In this document: positions 1 to 5,750 of the stretch, piece after piece | Layout of the letters: every line of letters begins with the position of its first letter | Position numbering within the stretch: the stretch's first letter is position 1 | Assembly: GCA_029933495.1 (NCBI GenBank) | Contig: JAOZOC010000164.1 | Span: 1-7,193 of the forward strand | DNA length: 7,193 bases | Reading direction: 5' to 3' | Source: Bacteroidales bacterium | GTDB lineage: Bacteria; Bacteroidota; Bacteroidia; Bacteroidales; JAADJA01 | Program-made: the position numbers and the translations under genes | Notes under the pieces: generated by a model | Told to the model about the DNA's origin: nothing | The model's input: the letters and a program-made list of their open reading frames with translations, nothing else | The model's database searches: none

Positions 1-3
1 GAA

Positions 4-51
4 ATCCTTTCAGTTTGAGTGCCGGCCGGCGGGAGGATAACCTGAAAGGAT
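4..51. repeat. Inverted repeat / hairpin A with GC palindrome in its loop
   Basis: ATCCTTTCAG (4-13) and CTGAAAGGAT (42-51) are perfect 10-bp reverse complements around a 28-base loop. The loop contains the palindrome GCCGGCCGGC (21-30), strikingly GC-rich against the AT-rich surroundings, and the motif GGAGGATAACC (32-42), which recurs at 5710-5720. The right arm is also used by hairpin B, so the two cannot form together. It could be an end of a small repeat element or part of a 3' UTR of a gene left of the window. Confidence 0.55.
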
Positions 52-87
52 GGAATATAGTAATTTGAGAATAATTCCAACCTTTCA
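43..87. repeat. Inverted repeat / hairpin B, alternative to A and to C
   Basis: Bases 43-56 (TGAAAGGATGGAAT) pair with 74-87 (ATTCCAACCTTTCA) at 13 of 14 positions, the single exception being A50 opposite A80, around a 17-base AT-rich loop. It shares its left arm with hairpin A and its right arm with the terminator-like hairpin C, so on an RNA it would compete with both. This is the arrangement expected of an antiterminator, but it could also arise simply from repeated copies of one palindromic unit. Confidence 0.5.
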
Positions 88-130
88 AGTCCCCACCGCA
101 CAGGCCTTCTTCGACTTGAAAGGTTTTATA
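79..130 (+). terminator. Terminator-like hairpin C, probably for a gene left of the window
   Basis: AACCTTTCAAGTC (79-91) is perfectly complementary to GACTTGAAAGGTT (113-125), giving a 13-bp stem with a 21-base, C-rich loop. The right arm runs into TTTTATA (124-130), a short U tract. This fits an intrinsic terminator reading left to right, although the loop is large and the U tract short. No gene that it would terminate is visible in the window. Confidence 0.5.
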
Positions 131-145
131 CCGCCAAATTTTTCA

Positions 146-152
146 GGGGGGG
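146..152. repeat. G7 homopolymer tract
   Basis: A run of seven G in an AT-rich intergenic context (TTTTTCA on the left, TTTTGATT on the right). Its partner is the C8 run at 397-404. Such tracts are prone to slippage during replication. No gene or clear promoter spacer overlaps this one. Confidence 0.6.
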
Positions 153-240
153 TTTTGATTATTTTATTACTTTATTTTGAGGCCTGAAAAAACATTTATG
201 TCACCGTTTACTGAAAAATATATACCGTTAACTTATTTCT

Positions 241-272
241 TTTGGAAAATGAACTCGGTTTTTATATATTTG
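241..272 (+). promoter_or_regulatory. Candidate Bacteroidota-type promoter
   Basis: TTTG at 241-244 is followed after 20 bases by TATATTTG at 265-272, matching the known Bacteroides/Flavobacterium -33 TTTG and -7 TAnnTTTG pattern with the expected spacing. Transcription would begin near 279. The gene at 596 is more than 300 bases away, and a terminator-like hairpin lies between at 329-364. The promoter may therefore serve a short RNA or a long attenuated leader. Such short motifs occur by chance in AT-rich DNA, so this is only a candidate. Confidence 0.35.
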
Positions 273-328
273 GCAGGTTTTTCAAAACCCGGCAAAACAG
301 TGAAAAGAAACGGAGCATATAAACTGCA

Positions 329-364
329 TTTCGGTTTAACAATTGTTAAAACCGAAAACTTTTT
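329..364 (+). terminator. Terminator-like hairpin or palindromic operator in the leader region
   Basis: TTTCGGTTTAAC (329-340) pairs with GTTAAAACCGAAA (345-357), with one bulged A and an AATT loop, and is followed by CTTTTT (359-364). A stem plus T run on the plus strand only is the form of an intrinsic terminator. The core AACAATTGTT (338-347) is itself a perfect palindrome, so a protein-binding site is a real alternative. No convincing gene ends before it, so if it terminates anything it would be a short RNA or an attenuated leader of the gene at 596. Confidence 0.45.
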
Positions 365-372
365 ATGTTTGC
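343..372 (+). promoter_or_regulatory. Second candidate promoter overlapping the palindrome
   Basis: TATGTTTGC at 364-372 matches the -7 box TAnnTTTGY exactly. The only -33 candidate is TTG at 343-345, 18 bases upstream and inside the 338-347 palindrome. If real, transcription would start near 379, giving a leader of roughly 215 bases for the gene at 596, and the palindrome would sit where a repressor could block it. The -33 element is weak. Confidence 0.25.
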
Positions 373-396
373 AACCATCTGTAATTCAACGAATTA

Positions 397-404
397 CCCC
401 CCCC
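397..404. repeat. C8 homopolymer tract
   Basis: A run of eight C followed directly by TATAAA (405-410), about 190 bases upstream of a surface-protein gene. Length changes by slippage could alter spacing within a control region. No promoter pair with correct spacing spans the tract, so a role in phase variation is only a possibility. Confidence 0.6.
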
Positions 405-487
405 TATAAACATATTGACAATCAGGGCTTTACAAAAGTTATTCACTGTATTAACAATTTCAGTCCTTAACCTCTATCTTTTTGTAC

Positions 488-588
488 TGTTTTAAGTTCA
501 TAAAACTTAACTGAGACTACCCTGAAAAATGAAATAAATACCCTGATAATGAAGAAGAGTAGTTAATGAAAGTTATGAACTTAAAATA
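488..588. repeat. Long inverted repeat in the 5' leader of the large gene
   Basis: TTTTAAGTTCATAA (490-503) and TTATGAACTTAAAA (573-586) are perfect 14-bp reverse complements, extendable by a G-T and a T-A pair to 488-503/573-588. The enclosed loop is 69 bases. The right arm ends 7 bases before the ATG at 596, so the stem would sit next to the initiation site. The left arm has a competing local partner: TTAAGTT (492-498) can pair with AACTTAA (504-510). This could tune translation, or form a paired binding site. The arms are AT-rich, which lowers the significance. Confidence 0.5.
518..553. repeat. Direct repeat TACCCTGA, 21-bp phasing
   Basis: TACCCTGA occurs at 518-525 and 539-546, each followed by an A/T-rich ATGAA (529-533 and 549-553). 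The start-to-start distance of 21 bp is two helical turns, placing both copies on the same DNA face as expected for tandem regulator sites. They lie in the loop of the 488-588 inverted repeat, 40-80 bases before the start codon. A chance duplication cannot be excluded. Confidence 0.4.
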
Positions 589-592
589 TTGA
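566..592 (+). other. Possible 8-codon leader ORF (MKVMNLKY)
   Basis: An ATG at 566 opens a reading frame of eight codons that stops at TGA 590-592, in the same frame as and one codon before the ATG at 596. It overlaps the right arm of the 488-588 inverted repeat, so translating it would open that stem. It has no ribosome binding site and its sequence is unremarkable. It mainly matters for start choice: the in-frame TGA rules out any start of the large gene upstream of 596. Confidence 0.2.
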
Positions 593-595
593 GAA

Positions 596-3500
596 ATGAA
601 AAAGAAAGTTAATTTAATTATATTAATTTGTTTGATTTTTATGTCTTTTAAAATTAAGGCACAACAAAATGATTATAATAATTACTACTATTACACACAA
701 AAGATGGATAATTATTATGATAGTATTATTGAAAAGTCCCCTGATACGGTAAAAATCCCGGGGTTAGTGGATTACCAACGACAAAAGGAATTTTGGAGTA
801 CAAGAGTTTATAATTGTGATACTATAATTGGAGATTATTCAAAATATACTGAACAACTGAAGAAGTATATACAAAATCCATCAATGGCACCTTCTAAAAA
901 CACAACAAATACTTGGGAATTTGTTGGACCAAAGAATCTGTCATCTCATAATAATGGAATTATTGTAAGTTTATACATTGATCCAACTGATATTAATAAA
1001 ATTTTAGCAGGTACTAATAATTCAGGGATGTTCAGAACAACCAACGGCGGCCAAAACTGGGTGAATGTTACTGATAATATTAGTATGTCGGGAATGGGTG
1101 TCAATGATATTGCCGTTAACCCAAATAATCCTAATGAGATTTATATTGCAACCGGAAATAATTTCAATAATTACGGACTTGGGATTTTCAAAACAACCGA
1201 TAACTGTAACAGTTGGCAACAAGTATTGTCATTCGATCCAAAGGACAGAATAATTGTTAGAAAGTTGTTGATCGATAGCGAAAACCCATCAATAATATAT
1301 GCACTTGCTAACAAATATGTTTATCGTACAAAAGATGCCGGTAATAGTTGGGAAATGATATTTAACGAACTAACAATACCAAATTGGTGGGATAAAAACA
1401 AGTACCTTATAGATGTGGAAATAAAACCAAACGATCATAATACACTTTATATCGCCAGTGTTGGAATTGGCTCGGGAAGTTTGACATATGATTATAGTGC
1501 GGAAATTTGGAAAACTCATACTGCTAAAGCAAATAATGTAACATGGCAACGCATTGAAAACGGCTTACCCGATTATGTGGATCGTTATGCATTGGAAACA
1601 GATTCGCAAAATCCCGATAAACTTTATATTGCTTATACCGTTCCGGGAAATTCGTCATATACAATGTCTTTTTTTCTAAAAGAAGCTGACTATCCGAATT
1701 ACCAACTTCAAAATATTTATGAAAAACTAAATTATTACAATAGTTATTCCAGTCATCTTGCCGGTACAGGTTATTGGCGTTTTGAAATTGAAATATCGCC
1801 TGCCAATTCCGACATAATGTTTATTGGCGGATATAATTTAGATGTTCTAAATTTAGCAACAAATCAAATTATTAAATATCATCATGTAAGTTCGGGTTCA
1901 AACGCTTCGTTCCATGTTGATCAAAGGATTTTCAAAACCACTTTGTTAAGTGGAAAAACATATCTTTTTTGTGGTAATGACGGTGGTGTTTCCAAATACA
2001 ATTATTCTGATGATATATTGGAAAGCATCAACGGGCAAGGACTGGATAACCTTCAATATTTTGGCATTGGCAATTGTGATAAAAAGTCTGGTTTTTTTAT
2101 TGGAGGAACACAAGATAACGGAGAAATAGGTAACGGAACTGATAATTGGATTAGAACTAATGTTGGTGATTCTTATGAGAATATTATTGATCCGGTTGAA
2201 ACGAATATTGTTTATTGCACTTCTAATGGCGGAATTAAAAATGTTAACAAATCAAATAACAGTGCTGTTAGCTTTATTAACATTACTTTGGGATTATCTT
2301 TTCCAATAAACGAAGATTACGGTTTAAACGATCGTCCTTTTGTAATGTCACCACAAGACAGAAACACATTGTACATAGGTTATCATGAAGTTTATAAAAC
2401 AACCAATGGAGGAAGTTACTGGCAGCAATTTACTAATTTTCATAATAGTGGATTTGAAGTGAATAACGCAATACGAACTATTGCATTATCACAAGTATCA
2501 TCAAATTATATGTATGTTTGTTATACGGATCCAACCTGGGTAGCATCAGGCATACCAAGATTATTTAGGACAAATGACGGTGGTGCAAACTGGACAGATA
2601 TTACACCAAATCTTGCAAGTATTTTTAAGAATCATTTACTAACTGATATAGTAATATCTGATAGAAACCCAACAAATGTCTGGGTTTCATTTGGAGGCTT
2701 TCATGAAAATAATGGTAATGCTATTAACAGAGTTTTATTCTCAACCAATTCAGGAAGCACGTGGACAGATATTACTGCAAATCTTCCTAACCTACCTATT
2801 AATTGTTTAAAAAGCATTGATATTGATAATAGTACTCATATACTTGCCGGAACAGATATAGGTGTTTTTATTTACGATAGCCAACAGAATAGCTGGATTA
2901 ATATAAGTAATGGTTTACCTCCTGTTTCGGTTACAGATATTGAAATTAATTATACTGAATCGGAAATACGTATTGCAACTTTCGGCAGGGGAATATGGAA
3001 AACAAAAATGCCTTGTTCACTATTTAGTGGGAATCCTCATATTTATGTTAGTCAAGTTTGGAATACGGGTAAAATATTGGAAAATACATTATATATCGAA
3101 CCAAACGTAACTTTAGAGATTAAAAGCAGTGTAGGTGTAGCAAAAGATGCCGGAATTATTGTTATGCCAGGAGCTGAACTTATACTTAATGGCGGCAAAA
3201 TTACATCAGGTTGTGATGACTACTGGTCAGGTATCGAAGTAAGGGGCGATGCAAGTCAGCACCAGTATGATATTGGAGGTTCGTGCGCTCAAGGAAAGGT
3301 TATACTTAAAAACGGTGCTATTATTGAAAATGCCTGGAAAGGTGTTTTGCTTGGAAGCACTAACGGAGCAAACGGATACAATTCTGATGAAAACGGGGGT
3401 ATTTTAAGGGTTATTGGAAATAGAAGCCTCACCGAACCGGCAGCCAGTTTTATTAATAACAGATGGGCTGTCGAATTTCAAGAATATCAAAACTACAACC

Positions 3501-5701
3501 CTGCAAATCCCTCGGAGATTAAGCCTAATGTAAGTTATCTGAGTAACGCCCATTTTGAAGTAAACGGCAATTATTTCATTTCTCCTGTTTGGGGTAATTA
3601 CGACACTCATGTTAAAGTTTACGGAGTTGACGGAGTTAGTTTCAGAGGCTGTACTTTTACAAACCAGACGGGAAGTAAAAACAACGGAACCGGAATATAT
3701 GTAGCTCCGGGTCCGGCGAAATTTCTAAATTGCGGAATCAAAATATCTGCAGTTTGTACTTCGGAAGTAAGCCCCTGTCCCGAAGAAAGCCTTGACAAAT
3801 GTACTTTTGAGAACCTTGAAAATGGAATTTCCGCAAACAATACCGGTATTGGTACCGTTACTGTTGAGGATGCCATATTCGACAATAACAGTTACGGTAT
3901 AAAACTCAGTACTGTAAATAATGTATCTGTTTTATTCTCGGAATTCTATCTTGGGGATACCCCCGCCGACGAAGAGGAAGAATGCGGATCAAAAGCATCA
4001 TCTTACGGCATATATATGGATAATTGCACCGGTTTTGCTATTGAGGAAAATGAATTTCATAAAAAGCAGGGAGCACCTGCCGGTAATTACACCGGAATAC
4101 GCATTGATAACACCGAAGCAGCCGACGAAGTGTATAAAAACTATTTTGAAGGACTGAGTTATGCCAATTATGCTACAGGAAAAAATTGGCTTGGAACTAA
4201 TACCTGGCAAGGTCTCGCATACTACTGCAACGATAATGAAGGGAATTGGCAGGATTTTACTGTAGCAAATATTCCCAACCAATCTGATGGAATACAAAAC
4301 CCAATTGGTTTAGATGAAATGCCTGCCGGCAACACGTTCTCTGAAAATGCAAACTCCAATATTTACAATGACGGTGATTTCTGGATTGGATACTTTTATT
4401 ATGCCCCCACACAAGGTAATACAAATACTCCATGTTATCCTGACGAGGTTTACAGAGTAACTCCCGCAGAAGTTGTAGGTATCAAAAACGAATGTCCGTC
4501 TCATTACGGCGGAGGCGGCAGTGGCGGGGATGACAGGGAATTGGTGCTGTCACCTGGTGAGAAGTCAGAAGCTGAACAGGTATTTGCGGATAATCTGGCC
4601 AATTATAATAATGTAAAAGTGCTTTATGATAATCTTAAAGACGGCGGAAATACTGAACAATTAAAGAGCGAAGTTGAAACCGCCTGGCCTGACGATATGT
4701 GGGAACTCCGTGCCGAACTGCTCGGTAAATCACCCCACCTCTCAATGGAAGTTTTGAAAAAAACGGCGGACAAAACCGATGTATTGCCCGAAAGCATTAT
4801 ATTCGAAATTATGGCCGCCAACCCCGACGAACTGAAAAAGGAGGAGCTTATTAAATATCTTCAGGATAAAGATAACCCTCTGCCCGGTTATATGATTGAT
4901 ATTCTAAAACAGGTTGCTATGGGTACAACCTATAAAACAGTGTTGCAAAGGCAAATGGCATACTTCAATCAGGTAAAAACCATGGCTGCAAACGATATTA
5001 TACGTAGTTTGCTTAACGACACTATTTTGGATATTAACGAATTGCGAAACTGGTTGGACAATATTGGCGGCAAGAGGGCTGATGAGCAGATAATTGCCTC
5101 TTATTTACAAGAAGGAAATTATACTGATGCTTTGGCAATGGCCAATATGATGCCAGCAATTTACAACTATAAAGATGATGAAATAACCGAGCACAATTAC
5201 TATATTACATTGTTAACTCTCAGAATAAACCTTTTAGAAGAGGGAAGAACTCTTTTTGACCTCGACAGTTTAGAAGTTAATAACCTGGAATATATTGCCG
5301 ACAATAGTGTGGGTACTGCAGGTGCACAGGCAAGGGGGATTTTGGAATTTGCATACGGACATCATTTTTGTAATTGCCTGAATATATCCGACACATCAGG
5401 ATATAAAAGCAGTAACAGCTTCAATTATGAATCGTTTAACAAGGCTTTCGGCCCTGAAATTGACGTAAACCCGAATCCTGCCAGTGATTGGGTAACTTTC
5501 GATTATATATTGCCCGATGATAAAGCCGAAGGAATTATTAAGATTTCTGATGTTAACGGAAAAGTAATTGAAACTATTTTTGTTTCGGGCAGGCAAGGCC
5601 AGAAAGTTTGGGATACAAGAAAAGTAAATCAAGGTGTTTATCTTTATTCTTTTATAGTTAACGGAATTTCAAAAACCGGTAAGATAATTATCACAAAATA
5701 A
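596..5701 (+). CDS. Secreted Asp-box beta-propeller / beta-helix protein with T9SS type A sorting domain
   Basis: A 1701-residue secreted multidomain protein. Residues 1-22 are a Sec signal peptide (Lys-rich start, hydrophobic core, likely cut at KA|QQ). Residues ~106-806 form a propeller region with Asp-box-like motifs near 148 (TTNGGQNW), 200, 245, 602, 659 and 716, in two groups that suggest two propellers as in VPS10/BNR-type folds. Residues ~823-1290 contain short Gly/Asn-rich strands (for example GIYMDNCTGFAIEENEF) typical of a right-handed beta-helix. A linker GGGGSGGDD (1305-1313) leads to an alpha-helical segment (~1318-1610) that I cannot name. Residues ~1620-1701 are a complete T9SS type A domain, with VNPNPASDWV at 1624 and ending KTGKIIITK, which directs export through the outer membrane. 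No catalytic motif of sialidases or polysaccharide lyases is evident, so binding or adhesion is inferred. ATG 596 is the only reasonable start: an in-frame TGA lies at 590 and the signal peptide begins here. No Shine-Dalgarno is present, which is usual in this phylum. Secretion is near certain; function is unknown. Confidence 0.95.
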   Translation: MKKKVNLIILICLIFMSFKIKAQQNDYNNYYYYTQKMDNYYDSIIEKSPDTVKIPGLVDYQRQKEFWSTRVYNCDTIIGDYSKYTEQLKKYIQNPSMAPSKNTTNTWEFVGPKNLSSHNNGIIVSLYIDPTDINKILAGTNNSGMFRTTNGGQNWVNVTDNISMSGMGVNDIAVNPNNPNEIYIATGNNFNNYGLGIFKTTDNCNSWQQVLSFDPKDRIIVRKLLIDSENPSIIYALANKYVYRTKDAGNSWEMIFNELTIPNWWDKNKYLIDVEIKPNDHNTLYIASVGIGSGSLTYDYSAEIWKTHTAKANNVTWQRIENGLPDYVDRYALETDSQNPDKLYIAYTVPGNSSYTMSFFLKEADYPNYQLQNIYEKLNYYNSYSSHLAGTGYWRFEIEISPANSDIMFIGGYNLDVLNLATNQIIKYHHVSSGSNASFHVDQRIFKTTLLSGKTYLFCGNDGGVSKYNYSDDILESINGQGLDNLQYFGIGNCDKKSGFFIGGTQDNGEIGNGTDNWIRTNVGDSYENIIDPVETNIVYCTSNGGIKNVNKSNNSAVSFINITLGLSFPINEDYGLNDRPFVMSPQDRNTLYIGYHEVYKTTNGGSYWQQFTNFHNSGFEVNNAIRTIALSQVSSNYMYVCYTDPTWVASGIPRLFRTNDGGANWTDITPNLASIFKNHLLTDIVISDRNPTNVWVSFGGFHENNGNAINRVLFSTNSGSTWTDITANLPNLPINCLKSIDIDNSTHILAGTDIGVFIYDSQQNSWINISNGLPPVSVTDIEINYTESEIRIATFGRGIWKTKMPCSLFSGNPHIYVSQVWNTGKILENTLYIEPNVTLEIKSSVGVAKDAGIIVMPGAELILNGGKITSGCDDYWSGIEVRGDASQHQYDIGGSCAQGKVILKNGAIIENAWKGVLLGSTNGANGYNSDENGGILRVIGNRSLTEPAASFINNRWAVEFQEYQNYNPANPSEIKPNVSYLSNAHFEVNGNYFISPVWGNYDTHVKVYGVDGVSFRGCTFTNQTGSKNNGTGIYVAPGPAKFLNCGIKISAVCTSEVSPCPEESLDKCTFENLENGISANNTGIGTVTVEDAIFDNNSYGIKLSTVNNVSVLFSEFYLGDTPADEEEECGSKASSYGIYMDNCTGFAIEENEFHKKQGAPAGNYTGIRIDNTEAADEVYKNYFEGLSYANYATGKNWLGTNTWQGLAYYCNDNEGNWQDFTVANIPNQSDGIQNPIGLDEMPAGNTFSENANSNIYNDGDFWIGYFYYAPTQGNTNTPCYPDEVYRVTPAEVVGIKNECPSHYGGGGSGGDDRELVLSPGEKSEAEQVFADNLANYNNVKVLYDNLKDGGNTEQLKSEVETAWPDDMWELRAELLGKSPHLSMEVLKKTADKTDVLPESIIFEIMAANPDELKKEELIKYLQDKDNPLPGYMIDILKQVAMGTTYKTVLQRQMAYFNQVKTMAANDIIRSLLNDTILDINELRNWLDNIGGKRADEQIIASYLQEGNYTDALAMANMMPAIYNYKDDEITEHNYYITLLTLRINLLEEGRTLFDLDSLEVNNLEYIADNSVGTAGAQARGILEFAYGHHFCNCLNISDTSGYKSSNSFNYESFNKAFGPEIDVNPNPASDWVTFDYILPDDKAEGIIKISDVNGKVIETIFVSGRQGQKVWDTRKVNQGVYLYSFIVNGISKTGKIIITK
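2591..2785 (+). repeat. Near-identical blade repeat inside the large gene
   Basis: The stretches 2591-2614 and 2762-2785 agree at 22 of 24 bases: TGGACAGATATTAC, then two differing bases, then CAAATCTT. They encode WTDITPNLA and WTDITANLP, each directly after an Asp-box-like motif, and lie exactly 57 codons apart, one propeller blade. The nucleotide identity is higher than between the other blades, pointing to a fairly recent duplication or gene conversion. Confidence 0.6.
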
Positions 5702-5709
5702 TATAATTT

Positions 5710-5747
5710 GGAGGATAACCGAAAGGTTGTCCTCCATAAATATTTTT
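5710..5747 (+). terminator. Intergenic hairpin with GAAA loop, possible partial terminator
   Basis: GGAGGATAACC (5710-5720) pairs with GGTTGTCCTCC (5725-5735) along all 11 positions (one T-G wobble), closed by the stable GNRA-type tetraloop GAAA. Five T follow at 5743-5747, seven bases beyond the stem. The stem is strong but the U tract is displaced, so it may end only part of the transcripts, or protect the 3' end of the upstream message and set different levels for the two genes. It lies 8 bases after the stop codon of the large gene and 15 before the next ATG. The left arm repeats a motif found at 32-42. Confidence 0.6.
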
Positions 5748-5750
5748 GTT

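Larger units (their letters stand above)
1..595. other. Structured intergenic region upstream of the large T9SS protein gene
   Basis: No convincing protein gene is seen on either strand. All three plus-strand frames reach a stop within the first 70 bases, so at most the last few codons of an upstream gene could be present. The stretch holds overlapping inverted repeats (4-125), homopolymer tracts (G7 at 146-152, C8 at 397-404), a 9-bp inverted repeat TTTTTCAGG/CCTGAAAAA (139-147 and 183-191), promoter-like sites, a terminator-like hairpin (329-364), direct repeats (518-553) and a long inverted repeat (488-588). At nearly 600 bases it is long for a bacterial intergenic gap. The number of secondary-structure elements suggests regulatory RNA or remnants of small repeat elements. 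The individual sites have their own entries. Confidence 0.7.

Noticed and set aside
1..130. CRISPR array or IS end
   Set aside because: The core repeats are only 7-14 bases, alternate in orientation, and have no equal-length spacers. No transposase or target-site duplication can be seen.
415..420. TTGACA, a perfect sigma-70 -35 box
   Set aside because: No TATAAT-like sequence lies 16-18 bases downstream, and Bacteroidota primary sigma factors do not use this consensus.
177..470. A 97-codon open frame starting at TTG 177 (internal ATG at 198)
   Set aside because: It starts at TTG in a T-rich run, contains the C8 tract and the 329-364 hairpin, has no recognisable domain or signal peptide, and its composition looks like intergenic DNA. 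Kept as non-coding; conservation in a relative would change this.
596..3010. Sialidase (BNR/Asp-box glycosidase) reading of the large protein
   Set aside because: Asp-box-like motifs are present, but the sialidase FRIP-type motif and a recognisable set of catalytic Arg/Tyr/Glu residues are not seen. Asp boxes are common in non-enzymatic propellers.
3998..4297. Minus-strand open frame of 99 codons, and similar minus-strand frames across both genes
   Set aside because: They lie wholly opposite clearly coding plus-strand sequence and have no family features.
5741..5749. TATTTTTGT matching the -7 promoter box just before the second gene
   Set aside because: There is no TTTG or TTG about 20 bases upstream, the sequence is the T run after the hairpin, and transcription would start at or inside the start codon.
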